Assembly: GCA_016199985.1 (NCBI GenBank)
Contig: JACQFQ010000075.1
Location: 1 to 60,656, forward strand
DNA: 60,656 bases
DNA from: Verrucomicrobiota bacterium
GTDB lineage: Bacteria > Verrucomicrobiota > Verrucomicrobiia > Limisphaerales > UBA11320
Direction of reading: 5' to 3'
Shown here: in pieces, positions 17,501 to 26,440 of the stretch
Numbering within the stretch: the first letter of the stretch is position 1
How the letters are laid out: every line of letters begins with the position of its first letter
Made by a program: the position numbers and the translations under genes
The notes under the pieces: model-generated
The model's input: only the letters and a program-made list of their open reading frames with translations
Told to the model about the DNA's origin: nothing
Databases searched by the model: none

Positions 17501-19932
17501 CCACAAAGTCGGGGCAGTCGTTTTTCAACCAAGCCAACTTCGACGCCAACAATCGGGGCTTTGACCCGGCGTTGGCCGACTTCAACGATTACGCCAACAG
17601 CGCCGAGCCGGTCGGGTTCGAATACTTCGACGACTCCGATCCGAAGGACATGGCTCACCAAAACCGCAATCCGTACAACCCGCTCGCTCAGCAAAGCTGG
17701 CTGGGATTCGTCAGTTTCAAGATGCCGGTGGTCTGGGATCCCGCGTTGCGTCGGTTTCTCTCGTCGGTTCCCGAGGACCGTGAGTTTCTCGTGTTCCGCT
17801 CCCAGAGGGTGCTGAAGCAGCTGACCCCTTCGGGCGCCGACATCAAGTTCGGCCTCCAGTTCAAGGGGCTGCCACGACTGAATCTCGCCACGCTCCTCAT
17901 CGACGACAAGGAGGCCACCCAGGAGATCATCCATCTGATCCCCCACGGATCCGATCTTGTCGCCGGCATGAACGCGTTGAGCGGACTGCTCAGCAACGAT
18001 CAAAACAATGACGCCACGGAAAGCGATAGGCTGATCCTGCAAGGGCTCGACGCCGCTCTTGATCCGCTCTTTGACAAACTCTTCGAGCCCGGACAACCTC
18101 TCGCCAACGCGCTCTCCGCTTCGGACGCCTCGTCCATCCTGAACGACCCTGCGATCCATCTGAACGCCGACATCCAGAGCCAGCTGAGCCAGATCACGGG
18201 AACAATCGACGAAGCGAATTCCATCCTCCATCAGGTGAACACGGCCCTGGATTCGGTGAACACGGGCCTGAGCGTCGCGGACACGATTCTGAAAAAGGAC
18301 GCCGGCGGCAAGAGGGGAGCCTTCATCCTCGATACGCTGAACATCGCCGGTTCCCTCTCGATGTCGAAGGACGACTTCGCGCAGGTGACCACGAAAATCG
18401 ACCAGACCATCAATGGCGAACTCGCCCCCACTCTCGACGAGATCGCGACGATCGTCGCGTCGGCGCACGAGCTCTCCAGCACCGCCGCCGATGCGCTGAA
18501 AGATGTCGAGACGCTCACCCGAGAGGCGCTGAACGCGGTGAATGAGGTCCAATCCGGGAAAGGACTTCCCGACAACATCGTCAAGGACCTGACCGACTAC
18601 TTCAATAAGGCCTACGATCCGAACGGCCGCTACCTCGTCGAAGCCGGCAAGGATGCCATCAAGGCCAAACTGAAAGACATCACCCGCCAGGCCATTCTTC
18701 AATCAGGATTCATTACGGAGGTGCAGACCACTTTCCGGAATCTGCTCACCCCGGTCCGGGACGAATACAAAGGGTCCTTCGACCAGATCTTCGGAGTCAT
18801 GAATGATGTCGTGCGATCCGCGCTCGAGGAGTTGAGCGACGAGGTGGTGGAACATCTGAATGAGGACGTGGGCCGTGTCAATCGGGCGGTGGGCGGCTTC
18901 AGCAAGACCTTCGAGATGTCCAAGACCGATGGATCCGCCCACATCGAAGGCAACGTCATTCAAAGCGCCCATATCGACACGACCTTCGCCCTGCATGTCC
19001 CGGATCCGATCACATTGAAGGGATCCTTGGACTATCTTTGCCAGCAATCGGATCAGCCCGTCCCGGCGTGCTCCTCGGGACTGGCCGACGGCCAGATGCA
19101 GATCACTCTGCAAGCCAGCGGCGGCGCCAGCCTCGCGGGCACGCCGCCGGTGTCCGTGTCGGCTCGGGGACAATTCACGCTGAACAGCGCTGGACAGCCC
19201 TTGGCCGTTTCGGGCGGCCTGTCGGCGAAAGGCGACATCCACTTCGACCTCCTGGCGTTGAGAAACGCGGAGTACAATTTCGAGTTCGGAGAGCGCGATA
19301 ATTACCTGGAGGCCGCGGGCGCCGGGACGGTCTACATCATCGACGCGGACGTGAAGGTCTTCATGGGGCGAACCTGCAACACCACGCTGCTGGACTCGAT
19401 CGATCCTGAGATCGGTCTCGTATTGGGCAATCTCGGCGTCCATCCAGGGAACCAGGACAACACCGTCACGGGCTACTACTTTCGCGCCGATGGCGCCGTG
19501 TCGCTGAACAAGATTTTCGACATTCCCGATTCCGTGGTCACCCTGGTGGGCAAAGGCGGGGTGGGGAGTTTCCTGTTCCTCACCGATGATGTGAAGGCGA
19601 TCATTCCCGGACAGCACTGGCGGATGGGCATCGACGTAGGGATCGCCACCGCCCACATCAACACGGAACTGAAGGCCCTGGGCGGAGTGAACGCGGTGAG
19701 CCTGGTGAAGCACGATGACGTCCTGGCATTCATGGAGAGCCTGAGCCTCCTGAAACAGGGGCTGCTGGATGGCGCCGTGGCCGGAGAAGTGAATGTCGAA
19801 ATCGGCGCGGGCATCGGTCCTTTCAAGGAGACCATCACGAAGCACTGTCCTTTCTCAGCCAAGGGCAGCTACACCCCCCCGCCGCTGGCGCCGCCTCCGG
19901 GACTCATCTTCATCAATCACCTCGACTTCTAG
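14503..19932 (+). CDS. Cassette protein A1: giant exported lipoprotein, novel family
   Basis: About 1809 residues from the ATG at 14503, which starts a lipoprotein signal (VLAFWLLAGLSAC, Cys21 in lipobox LSAC); an open frame from 14407 lacks a signal. I recognise no known domain. The N-terminal two thirds is beta-rich with recurring segments (SGMLRFG with TTFTAISNDP; FTADGGLRAEG at about 629; YVERPGTPAYAQGMADYAGL; SFFNQANFDANNRGF). Residues about 1150-1465 are strongly helical and coiled-coil-like, rich in Asp, Leu and Asn. The last 330 residues return to beta strands, with GYYFRADGAVSLNKIFDIPD. All of these segments have counterparts in A2 (28004-33613). B1 follows after 3 bp. Probably a surface-anchored structural or binding protein; that role is inference. 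Confidence 0.75.
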   Translation: MNRLFAPGVLAFWLLAGLSACGVSSTQRPIVKNYSGILLTTGGSLQALSAQCDYVINNPTTKAVTGNYRVGFRWINSDGNPLGSEEFTTAFSRTVQPRQSTTGSQTVSFVPPIPQSGAAYHLSTQLYTEGPVPRTWNATGPAAVSPHYRFNITDVAASSGLSPWVNTLSLERATALATSASSASFQFLAQGVVGRFDAPADPVASDSYQLFLDAALEGANTGPVSLVAPRTALAVTLDSHAPGPLPDSAPIDSFFDVQPLLQIDSTDHYTLTLRVLFAGADNVETLAETITLTDLRLMHFSGMLRFGDISTTFTAISNDPQPLGTLANVGETTKLGIPANGASLDADPRFTFGTDSDLNVVLGIDGAATTTDIIHFASPADPDTGVANGVQFIRDSVTLDGGGLQATCSVRLPAGFGVNTDATARRMLATYPLGKVPLDGALMPVGPLTLSPNARNAEFLYAVHEQLPERFKCVGIVWDVAAGAFTAQRVDTAHVRVVETAILEGFPLTVETLIAKDRPSNDGYLLHPDPGDGNNVVITADAAGRAILTTAQIDLPPSVFTAHFPDRIRVEWTQAGRLVVQDGLIDRDNSQLPGALDVLIDETPGAPTLPAPAPGESFTFELTDSVWRFTADGGLRAEGNIAAAPLRWGARDAATFAQQVSTFSQGSAHIPGVNLRGAFSTDALADNRPGHLLLSGHGMPGDPSYVERPGTPAYAQGMADYAGLNFRVVASGDQSATTLIGDASVGPYALRDITKFYIRHSGVSGIHAAVKEAFSGLAGALKMYGFPLKLDDYQVSYLDNVVQDTRVSGVITVPGAQGNPGFEQAFVKMFFDPKGRPKELELPDPNDADHLLSYWNVRLHPLKGDFMNKTGEAEPTALVLGGEVVIPGVLRDPLRGSLGFFSDGRMATASDRVPGVNSRLKPPSHIGLHGPGSLTSASKAPFNVEPVTDLYFNNPDEPGAPKQGFAAFAGTIKVPFFQALQVHVLARANGQNTLIRGGWTTKSGQSFFNQANFDANNRGFDPALADFNDYANSAEPVGFEYFDDSDPKDMAHQNRNPYNPLAQQSWLGFVSFKMPVVWDPALRRFLSSVPEDREFLVFRSQRVLKQLTPSGADIKFGLQFKGLPRLNLATLLIDDKEATQEIIHLIPHGSDLVAGMNALSGLLSNDQNNDATESDRLILQGLDAALDPLFDKLFEPGQPLANALSASDASSILNDPAIHLNADIQSQLSQITGTIDEANSILHQVNTALDSVNTGLSVADTILKKDAGGKRGAFILDTLNIAGSLSMSKDDFAQVTTKIDQTINGELAPTLDEIATIVASAHELSSTAADALKDVETLTREALNAVNEVQSGKGLPDNIVKDLTDYFNKAYDPNGRYLVEAGKDAIKAKLKDITRQAILQSGFITEVQTTFRNLLTPVRDEYKGSFDQIFGVMNDVVRSALEELSDEVVEHLNEDVGRVNRAVGGFSKTFEMSKTDGSAHIEGNVIQSAHIDTTFALHVPDPITLKGSLDYLCQQSDQPVPACSSGLADGQMQITLQASGGASLAGTPPVSVSARGQFTLNSAGQPLAVSGGLSAKGDIHFDLLALRNAEYNFEFGERDNYLEAAGAGTVYIIDADVKVFMGRTCNTTLLDSIDPEIGLVLGNLGVHPGNQDNTVTGYYFRADGAVSLNKIFDIPDSVVTLVGKGGVGSFLFLTDDVKAIIPGQHWRMGIDVGIATAHINTELKALGGVNAVSLVKHDDVLAFMESLSLLKQGLLDGAVAGEVNVEIGAGIGPFKETITKHCPFSAKGSYTPPPLAPPPGLIFINHLDF

Positions 19933-19935
19933 GCC

Positions 19936-22900
19936 ATGCTCGCGCTTCGACCACTTCTAGTCAGCCTGCTCGCCCTGGTGATCGGAGGGATCGCGACCGG
20001 GAAGGCGGATCCGGTCCCGCCCTTGTTTCAGACGACGGCGGCCACCACCGTCTCGTCCGACGGACGACCCTGGCTCTATCTCGCCTTTGGCGAGAATCAG
20101 CCGGGCCTCATCGCTTCGAGGAACCTCGCGGTCTATCTCAAGGCCGGGGCCGCCGAGACTCCCAACTCCTTCACTCTCCGCGGAGCCGTGGCGCCCACCC
20201 TGGACGCCACCGCGATCACCGTGCTCCTGTCGCGCGGTCGCGCGGTCGGCGATGATCTCGGGGCGCTGGAAGCCGAGATGGTCGCCTTGCACCAGTGGCT
20301 CTTGGATAAGTCGCGCGTCCCGCCTTCGCCACCCGTGACCGCCCCCACCCTGCCCCTGCCTCAGCGGATCGCCGCGATCGTCGGTCGAGCCTCGGCGGAC
20401 AGCTCGCTCGCTCAACTCCTCGACCTCATGACGTTCGCGCATCCCGCGCTGCGGATGATTCGAGGCAAGGCGTGGGCGGGGCCCTTGGAAGTCGCCGTGG
20501 GAGCGCCGGTCACGGCCGAGGTTCGTGAACGGGACGCCGCTGGAAAAGATGGATCCGTTCTCGGCCGGGTGACGATTATCGCCGGTCAGCGAGATTCCCT
20601 CCCGGAGCCCGGTCCTGTTGTTCTGGTGCCAGATCAGGGATCGTCGGGAGATCTGAGCGTCAATTTGCGATGGGCGACCTCCGATGCGCTGCGGCAGGCC
20701 GGAGCCCGACATCAAGGCGACGCCGTGTGGCGCGTCGCTCGCGGCTTCGCCGAAGACCGCGGCTTCCATATCACGCCTCCTGACGCGGCCGCTCTCGACG
20801 CGCTGGGGCTTTCGAATCCGTCCGTCGTCAAACGCGTCGCCAGCAAGGTGAGTCCGAACCCTTTGTTCACCTCCTTGACCGTCGCGGACTTCGGTCTGGA
20901 TCCGAGAACCTCCTACATTACGGACAACAACAATCGCTTCGCGAACGGCGGCCAACCCTTCGCGGAAGGTTCGCAATATTACTACTTCGTCGCGGCAGTG
21001 GATGCCCTTGGCCGTCCAGGCAGGACATCAACAGGCGTGCTCGCCACTTTTTGCCGCCGAGTCCCGCCCTCCATTCCCTCGCACCTTTCTGTGAGAGCGC
21101 GGTGGTCCGCGGCAGAGAGGAAACAAGTCTGGGATATCGCTTGGAACTCGAACGCAAAGACGGATGGGACCGCCACGACACGCTATGAGGTCTACCGTGG
21201 CAATGACCTCGCACAGCTGTCCGCGGCGCAGCACGACACTCTCGACCTCGGCGCGAACCCGATCGTTCCAGCCAATCCCTGGGCCATCCAGAAGATCGCG
21301 GACGTGCCGGATCCTGGAAGCGCAACGATCCAAACCCTCCTCACGACGGTCCCCGCCGACGGCCCCCCCGGAGCTCATTGGTGGTTCTCCGCGCGAGCGA
21401 TTCATCAGGGCCCTCCAGGATGCCCGGATGTCGCCTCGCCTCTCAGCCCTCCGCAGATGAAATCTCTGCCCGAGCGGTCCGCCCCCGGCGCGCCGGATCC
21501 GGATCAAATCCCCGCGCCCGTGGTCCAGTGTCTGAGGGTCGGATGTCTCGCGGACCAGCAGCCCGGAGTTGAAGCGCCCGCGGAACCGTTCGAAGGCCTC
21601 GCCCTTCGCTACATCGCGCGTTGCGCGGGACGCGAAGGCATCGCGGCCGTTCGGTTCCATGTGGTGGATACCGTCGACGGCTCCGAGCTTGTGCCGGAGA
21701 CCTTGATCCCGCTGAGCGCCGACGATCCTGAAGGCGACGTGGATTGGACCCTTCCCGTCTCCTCGCTAGGGCACCTCCTGGACATCCAGTGTCGCGCCGA
21801 GTCCGTCGGAGGTGTGGCCAGCGCCTGGACGCATTCGAAAGCGACGGGCGTCGATCCCAACGGGAATCAACGAAGGACTTACCATTTCGTTGCGGGCGCT
21901 ATCTCCCAGGATGAGCTCCTCGCGAGACAAGGATCCGGCGATCCGCTCTGGAGCGCGATGCTTCTGGAAGCCGCGCCGCCTTGCGCGGACGATGTCCACC
22001 ACACCGTATCCCCCGCCGGCGGCCAGATTCTACACCCTCAGCTGACGCTCCCCCTGGCGTCGGATTCCGCGCAATACCGAATCTATCGCCGAGTCAAGGA
22101 TGGGCCCATCACGCTCATAGGCCAGGGAATCCAGTTCTACGCTGGGGCTGGATCGAAGGTGACGTTCACGGACTCAAGCTCCACCATTTTCAATGGTCAG
22201 GTGGAATACTTCGGACAGCTTTTGGACAGGCACGGGAACCCCAGCGCAATGCGCCGCCTGGGTCATGTCCGTTTCACCGGCGACAAGCCGCCGACTCCGG
22301 TGCTCTTCAAGCCGCTTGCCACGGCGTACGGCGGCGACGCCTCGGCGCCCACCGTCACTCTCACATGGATTTGCCCTCCGGAACATGTGGATCGATTTGA
22401 AATGTTTTTCGAGACGGCAAAGCCGGCCATGGATCGTCATCTGGGAATCACGCAGGCGGCGGGAGCGTTAAGGACGATCACCCCGAGCAGCTCCGACATC
22501 CTCCGGCGTTTCAAGATAAGCACGAAAGAGGATCCATTCACGAAGAGACACGCTGTCACCGCGCAGAGTTTCCTCACGGGCCGCGTGGGAGGCGATTTTG
22601 AGCCGGGGCCTCGATTCAACCTCCCCATGCAGGTGGACCGAACGTTAAAATACACCGTCTGGGTGCGCGCCCTGGGCCCGAACGGAGAGCCGGGGGAAAT
22701 CAGCAAAACCGTCGAGTTTCAGTGGCAGTCTCCCGCCCCCCCCATCACGGACATCGCGTGGCCGATGCGTCCGCTGCCTCCGGTGGCGAGCTACAACCAC
22801 GGGATCAACGTTGTGGATTTCGGAGACTTTTCTGACGACCGGCGCTTCTGGGCATTTCTGCAGGGGGGCGTCGCCCAGGTGAAACTGCGGTCCGTGGACA

Positions 22901-23415
22901 CGAACACCACTCCGGTGGGCATCCGAGTGGGCTCGCTCGGAGGCATCACCTACGAGGGCGCCAGGGCCGGATTCACGGCCGCCCCGAATCCTGTGGGCCC
23001 CGCGTTCATGGCGCCTTCCACATCCACGGCGTACGGCAAAGCCGATCCCAACAAACAGGTCTTCCCGCATGAAAGCGATCCCACGCAATCCCTCTTCCCC
23101 TGTGTCCTCTACCGTCAACAGGTCCCCAATGACACATTCCCCAATGTCACGGATGATGTCGCTCAATGCTCACCCCTCGTCAGGTCCATCGCCTGGATGA
23201 ACCTGCGATCCGGTGGGGGCCCGGACCTTTCGGTCCTGATCGATCCGCTCTTCCGGTGGATCGGTCCGGATCCAAACAACCCTCGGCTGGATCTCTATCT
23301 GGTCGACACACAGCCCGTGGTGAGCGAGGCCCGCTATCGTTACTGGCTGGTTCGATTCAACATATTTGGGGAACCGGTGCAAACGATCCCCTGTGGAGAG
23401 GTCACGGTCCGATGA
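19936..23415 (+). CDS. Cassette protein B1: exported Fn3-like protein
   Basis: A 1159-residue protein with signal peptide LLVSLLALVIGGIATGKA. After a conserved N-terminal domain (TAATTVSSDGRPWLYLAF; SLAQLLDLMTFAHPALRMIRG) come several fibronectin-III-like repeats, as judged from YEVYRGNDLAQL, YRIYRRVKDGPITLIGQG and YTVWVRALGPNGEPG. The C-terminal signature is YRQQVPNDTFPNVTDDVAQC with SPLVRSIAW, then YRYWLVRFNIFGEPVQTIP. B2 (33613-37152) has the same order of motifs. No catalytic residues were recognised. The ATG lies 3 bp after the A1 stop and the TGA overlaps the C1 start as ATGA, so A1-B1-C1 are almost certainly one transcript. Confidence 0.75.
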   Translation: MLALRPLLVSLLALVIGGIATGKADPVPPLFQTTAATTVSSDGRPWLYLAFGENQPGLIASRNLAVYLKAGAAETPNSFTLRGAVAPTLDATAITVLLSRGRAVGDDLGALEAEMVALHQWLLDKSRVPPSPPVTAPTLPLPQRIAAIVGRASADSSLAQLLDLMTFAHPALRMIRGKAWAGPLEVAVGAPVTAEVRERDAAGKDGSVLGRVTIIAGQRDSLPEPGPVVLVPDQGSSGDLSVNLRWATSDALRQAGARHQGDAVWRVARGFAEDRGFHITPPDAAALDALGLSNPSVVKRVASKVSPNPLFTSLTVADFGLDPRTSYITDNNNRFANGGQPFAEGSQYYYFVAAVDALGRPGRTSTGVLATFCRRVPPSIPSHLSVRARWSAAERKQVWDIAWNSNAKTDGTATTRYEVYRGNDLAQLSAAQHDTLDLGANPIVPANPWAIQKIADVPDPGSATIQTLLTTVPADGPPGAHWWFSARAIHQGPPGCPDVASPLSPPQMKSLPERSAPGAPDPDQIPAPVVQCLRVGCLADQQPGVEAPAEPFEGLALRYIARCAGREGIAAVRFHVVDTVDGSELVPETLIPLSADDPEGDVDWTLPVSSLGHLLDIQCRAESVGGVASAWTHSKATGVDPNGNQRRTYHFVAGAISQDELLARQGSGDPLWSAMLLEAAPPCADDVHHTVSPAGGQILHPQLTLPLASDSAQYRIYRRVKDGPITLIGQGIQFYAGAGSKVTFTDSSSTIFNGQVEYFGQLLDRHGNPSAMRRLGHVRFTGDKPPTPVLFKPLATAYGGDASAPTVTLTWICPPEHVDRFEMFFETAKPAMDRHLGITQAAGALRTITPSSSDILRRFKISTKEDPFTKRHAVTAQSFLTGRVGGDFEPGPRFNLPMQVDRTLKYTVWVRALGPNGEPGEISKTVEFQWQSPAPPITDIAWPMRPLPPVASYNHGINVVDFGDFSDDRRFWAFLQGGVAQVKLRSVDTNTTPVGIRVGSLGGITYEGARAGFTAAPNPVGPAFMAPSTSTAYGKADPNKQVFPHESDPTQSLFPCVLYRQQVPNDTFPNVTDDVAQCSPLVRSIAWMNLRSGGGPDLSVLIDPLFRWIGPDPNNPRLDLYLVDTQPVVSEARYRYWLVRFNIFGEPVQTIPCGEVTVR

Positions 23416-25529
23416 ACTATTCAACAGCCATCGCAACCTGTTTCTTCTTGCTCCTCGCCGCGCCCATGGCGCGAGGCGCGGCGTTCACTTACGAATCAGA
23501 CGCTGAGCTGACGGCATCCCTGGACGCGGACGGGGATGGAGAGTGGGACGTCATCGTGGTGGACAAATCCTCCGGAGTGCGCCAGCTCGGGATTCGACAG
23601 GCGGACGGCGGCTTCCGCTGGCAAGACCCCGCCTCCGTGGGATTCGAAGGCATCACATCGCTGAGCGTGGGGCATTTTGACACCAACAGCCCGGCGGAGG
23701 GATTCGCCATCGCCTCCCCCGAGGCAAACCGCGCGGCCTCGTTCACCACGCCGACTTCGGCAAGTGTACTGGTTCCCTCCTTCGGAATCGGACCCAACGC
23801 GGTCGTCGCCTTCGATTTCGCGGGCGATGTCGCGGACGATCTGATCGTGGCCACGCAATGGGACGACCCTCCGGATGCCACGCGCTTCGCAGGCTTCCAG
23901 TGGGCGCCGTCGGAGTGGCAATCCGCGTCGAGCGCCGCAGTCCTGGCTGGCCCCCTGGTCCAGGCCAACCGCGCGAGGTTCAAAACGGATCGCGCGTGGA
24001 TGCTGGCGGCGCTGAGGCCGGCCGTGACATCCAGCGAGTTTCTCACGGAGCCCTACTTCAAGGGGCCGGGGTTTATTGCGGGGCCAACGCTCCTTGGACT
24101 CGCCGCGAACACACGGTGGGCCTGGGGCGAGTTCAAGACTTCCGGCTTCTCCACTTTCCTCTTCTACGAGCCTGGGAAATCGACCCTGCGTGCTCCTTCG
24201 ATCAGCGAACCCTTTCCGTCAACCTTCGCCTGGGGGCCGGGCGCAACCTACGATCTGGGATCGCCGATCAGCCAGATCTCGGTGTTGCCCACAACGACAG
24301 GAGCGCTGCTCCTGGCGATCTTCAACGACGGCGCCGCCGCGCGCACGTATGATTTCGACGGAGTGAGCAAGCCGGTCCAGAGGCAGGTGTTCACGGCGCC
24401 CAGCTCGACCCGATTCTCCCTGGCTGGCGGCCTCCGCCGGGGCGACTTCATTCTGCTGAACGGCGCTTCGGGAGGTCAGGGCCGCTCGACGGGTTATCAA
24501 CGATGGAATAACAAGGGCGCCACCCATACGCTCGCAGGGAGCGGCGCCCTCCCCGCAATCACGACCGCCAGCGGCCGAGCCAATGTGCTCCTCTATGATG
24601 GAGATCCTCTCGCCTCGGACGCCGCCGTCTTCTTGCGCGCGGCGAAGGCTGGAGAGTGGAGCGTCCAGGCGTCCTTCACCGCCGGAGCGCTCGACGTGAA
24701 GCAACAGCACACCGTCACCAGCGTCATCGGGCTGGGAAATTCTTCGAACATTCACCTCAGCCTGCCGGCCTTGTCGTCCTTTGGTGTCGTGCCCCTGGTC
24801 AACCAACGGAGCGGCGGCGAGAGCGTCTCGATCTTGTCGCCCGCCTCGGATGATATTTTCCGCCAGGTGAGTTTCGCGCCCACTCCAGGAACGTACGCGG
24901 CGTCCGTGGACTTACCGCTGGTGATCCACATCCGCGCGCAGCCAGCGGCCCCGCTTTACTACCGAACCGGTCCGGCGTCGCCGTGGCTGCTGTATGACGC
25001 TGACGCCCCTCCGCGGATCATCGCCACGACAGAGTTCACGGCCTTCGCGCAATCCAATCCACCGTCGGCCATTCAGCGCGCGCGCTACCAGATCGCGGCG
25101 CTTCCAGGCGTGGGTCCCGTCTCGCCGGTCGACGCCAACAATAACGGCCTCTCCGATGACTATGAGAAGGCTTTGGGCATCCAGGATCCGAATGGCGACC
25201 CGGATGGAGACGGGTTCACCAACCTTCAGGAATACCAGGCGGGAACGGATCCTCAGGATCCAAAGTCCGTCCCATCGAACACATCGACGCCGGTGGTTTT
25301 GATCGCAAGATCGCCGGGCGCCAGCGCGCCCGCGGAAACGCTGTGTGAGATCGCGTGGCCTTCGAATGTCCCCGGCCTGATCCTGGAGTTTGCCGTCGAT
25401 CTCATTCCTCCCGTGTCCTGGACCGCCGTCACCGCCAGCATCTCGACGGTGGGCCTTGAGCGTATCTACTACAACCCCGACACCGCAGGCAGCCCGCAAC
25501 GCTTCTTCCGCCTCCGCAAGGGTCCGTAG
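23412..25529 (+). CDS. Cassette protein C1: FG-GAP-like repeats plus Asp-rich calcium-type repeat
   Basis: A 705-residue protein. The start at 23412 is chosen because its ATG overlaps the B1 stop (ATGA) and gives a signal peptide (ATCFFLLLAAPMARG); the longer frame from 23166 would overlap B1. The N-terminal part has FG-GAP/VCBS-like beta-propeller repeats (DADGDGEWDVIVVDKSSG). Near the C-terminus DANNNGLSDDYEKALGIQDP and DGDGFTNLQEYQAGTDP form a thrombospondin-type-3/EF-like Asp-rich segment expected to bind calcium. A last beta module ends RFFRLRKGP, a terminus common to several exported proteins in this window. C2 (37149-37916) retains only the Asp-rich and terminal parts. Likely the third partner of the A1-B1 pair. 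Confidence 0.75.
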   Translation: MNYSTAIATCFFLLLAAPMARGAAFTYESDAELTASLDADGDGEWDVIVVDKSSGVRQLGIRQADGGFRWQDPASVGFEGITSLSVGHFDTNSPAEGFAIASPEANRAASFTTPTSASVLVPSFGIGPNAVVAFDFAGDVADDLIVATQWDDPPDATRFAGFQWAPSEWQSASSAAVLAGPLVQANRARFKTDRAWMLAALRPAVTSSEFLTEPYFKGPGFIAGPTLLGLAANTRWAWGEFKTSGFSTFLFYEPGKSTLRAPSISEPFPSTFAWGPGATYDLGSPISQISVLPTTTGALLLAIFNDGAAARTYDFDGVSKPVQRQVFTAPSSTRFSLAGGLRRGDFILLNGASGGQGRSTGYQRWNNKGATHTLAGSGALPAITTASGRANVLLYDGDPLASDAAVFLRAAKAGEWSVQASFTAGALDVKQQHTVTSVIGLGNSSNIHLSLPALSSFGVVPLVNQRSGGESVSILSPASDDIFRQVSFAPTPGTYAASVDLPLVIHIRAQPAAPLYYRTGPASPWLLYDADAPPRIIATTEFTAFAQSNPPSAIQRARYQIAALPGVGPVSPVDANNNGLSDDYEKALGIQDPNGDPDGDGFTNLQEYQAGTDPQDPKSVPSNTSTPVVLIARSPGASAPAETLCEIAWPSNVPGLILEFAVDLIPPVSWTAVTASISTVGLERIYYNPDTAGSPQRFFRLRKGP

Positions 25530-25731
25530 GCTGCGTGGAGCTCCCGCAAATCGAATCAGGCCATCCCGCGCCAAGCCCGGCCGCCCCGATCGACTGCCGC
25601 GCAAATAATAGGGCATGGGCATTCTCAAGGATCATCGCGTGCTCCCTGCGCAAAACGTGATGGCAACCGGCGGGCTTGCTTGTTTTCTTGCCCAAGAATA
25701 CGAACGTGGTTGTGTTCACGCATAGCTTCCG

Positions 25732-25750
25732 ATGCGTTGTGCAAACGCAT
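25732..25750. promoter_or_regulatory. Inverted repeat upstream of the DUF922-like gene
   Basis: ATGCGTT (25732-25738) and AACGCAT (25744-25750) form perfect 7-bp arms around GTGCA. It ends 27 bp before the start codon at 25778, a position typical of an operator or a 5' UTR hairpin. No regulator gene is adjacent. Confidence 0.35.
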
Positions 25751-25777
25751 GCTCCTCACAGCTGGCGCGGTGGGTCG

Positions 25778-26380
25778 ATGAAACTCTGTCATTGGGCGCG
25801 TCGCCTTGTCATCCCTGTTCTCGGCGCGGGAGTTTTTTGGTGCGCAGGTTCAACTCTCGCGCAGTCGGAGACAAGGTGGACGACCAATTACTACACCGTG
25901 GCCGGGTCGACTCTTCCTGATATCGAGGCTTCCATGCGGCGGTCGAGGCCCGCGCAGGGGCAGACGGAGTGGCAAGGATTCACGAAATGGAATGTCACGT
26001 GGCGTTTCACGTCGCAAACGTCGGCGAGCGGATGCCAACCCACATCGTTTTCCGTCCAAACCGCGCTGACCACCACACTGCCCCGATGGCAGGGTTCAAC
26101 AAACGCGACGAGTCTCACCCGAACCAACTGGATCCGCTTCTTTCAGGCGCTGTCGAGGCACGAGCGCGGTCACGCGCAGTTCGCCTTGGATGCCGCGACG
26201 GAATTGCGCAAACGACTCGACGAAGTCGGGGAAGCGGCAGACTGCCTCGCGCTTCGGGAACGCATTGACGCGCTTGGAAAGAGCGTCGTCGACGACGCGA
26301 TCGCGAAGGAAAAACAATATGACATCGACACACGCCATGGTGTCTCGCAGGGAGCGGCGTTGAGAAGCGCTTGGAGATGA
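25778..26380 (+). CDS. DUF922-like putative exported zinc protease
   Basis: A 200-residue protein from the ATG at 25778, with signal peptide RLVIPVLGAGVFWCAGSTLAQ. The pattern fits DUF922, a family of secreted putative zinc-dependent proteases: an N-terminal TNYYTVAGSTLPDIEASMRR segment, a WNVTWRF strand, and the helix WIRFFQALSRHERGHAQFAL. That helix carries HERGH (His128-His132), an HExxH-type site. It lies between the two A-B-C cassettes on the same strand and converges with tatC 54 bp downstream. It could mature the cassette proteins, but only position suggests this. The frame extends upstream to 25676 without a signal peptide, so that start is less likely. Confidence 0.7.
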   Translation: MKLCHWARRLVIPVLGAGVFWCAGSTLAQSETRWTTNYYTVAGSTLPDIEASMRRSRPAQGQTEWQGFTKWNVTWRFTSQTSASGCQPTSFSVQTALTTTLPRWQGSTNATSLTRTNWIRFFQALSRHERGHAQFALDAATELRKRLDEVGEAADCLALRERIDALGKSVVDDAIAKEKQYDIDTRHGVSQGAALRSAWR

Positions 26381-26383
26381 CGG

Positions 26384-26440
26384 CGGAAAAGCCGCGCGTA
26401 GATCGCGCGGCCGTTGGATGTCCCAGGCCTGATCCTAGAC
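26384..26440 (+). pseudogene. Relic of a C-type gene 3' end
   Basis: Positions 26401-26440 match 25349-25388 inside C1 at 33 of 40 bases by my count, and the similarity continues upstream to about 26384 with one gap. The relic still reads RPLDVPGLILDV, against WPSNVPGLILEF in C1. It overlaps the ends of the DUF922-like and tatC genes and is not translated as part of either. It indicates that a C-type gene once lay here, or that part of C1 was duplicated. Confidence 0.6.
26391..26411. terminator. Hairpin between convergent genes
   Basis: GCCGCGCG (26391-26398) and CGCGCGGC (26404-26411) form a perfect 8-bp stem with a 5-nt loop. It lies between the stop of the DUF922-like gene and the stop of tatC, preceded by AAAA. 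It is plausible as a bidirectional terminator although the downstream T tract is weak. Confidence 0.45.

Noticed and set aside
15880..18702. 940-codon minus-strand open frame opposite A1
   Set aside because: Shadow of A1: no signal or domain, and composition typical of antisense frames.
25615..25725. 36-codon plus-strand frame between C1 and the DUF922-like gene
   Set aside because: Too short, with no recognisable features or ribosome binding site; treated as non-coding.
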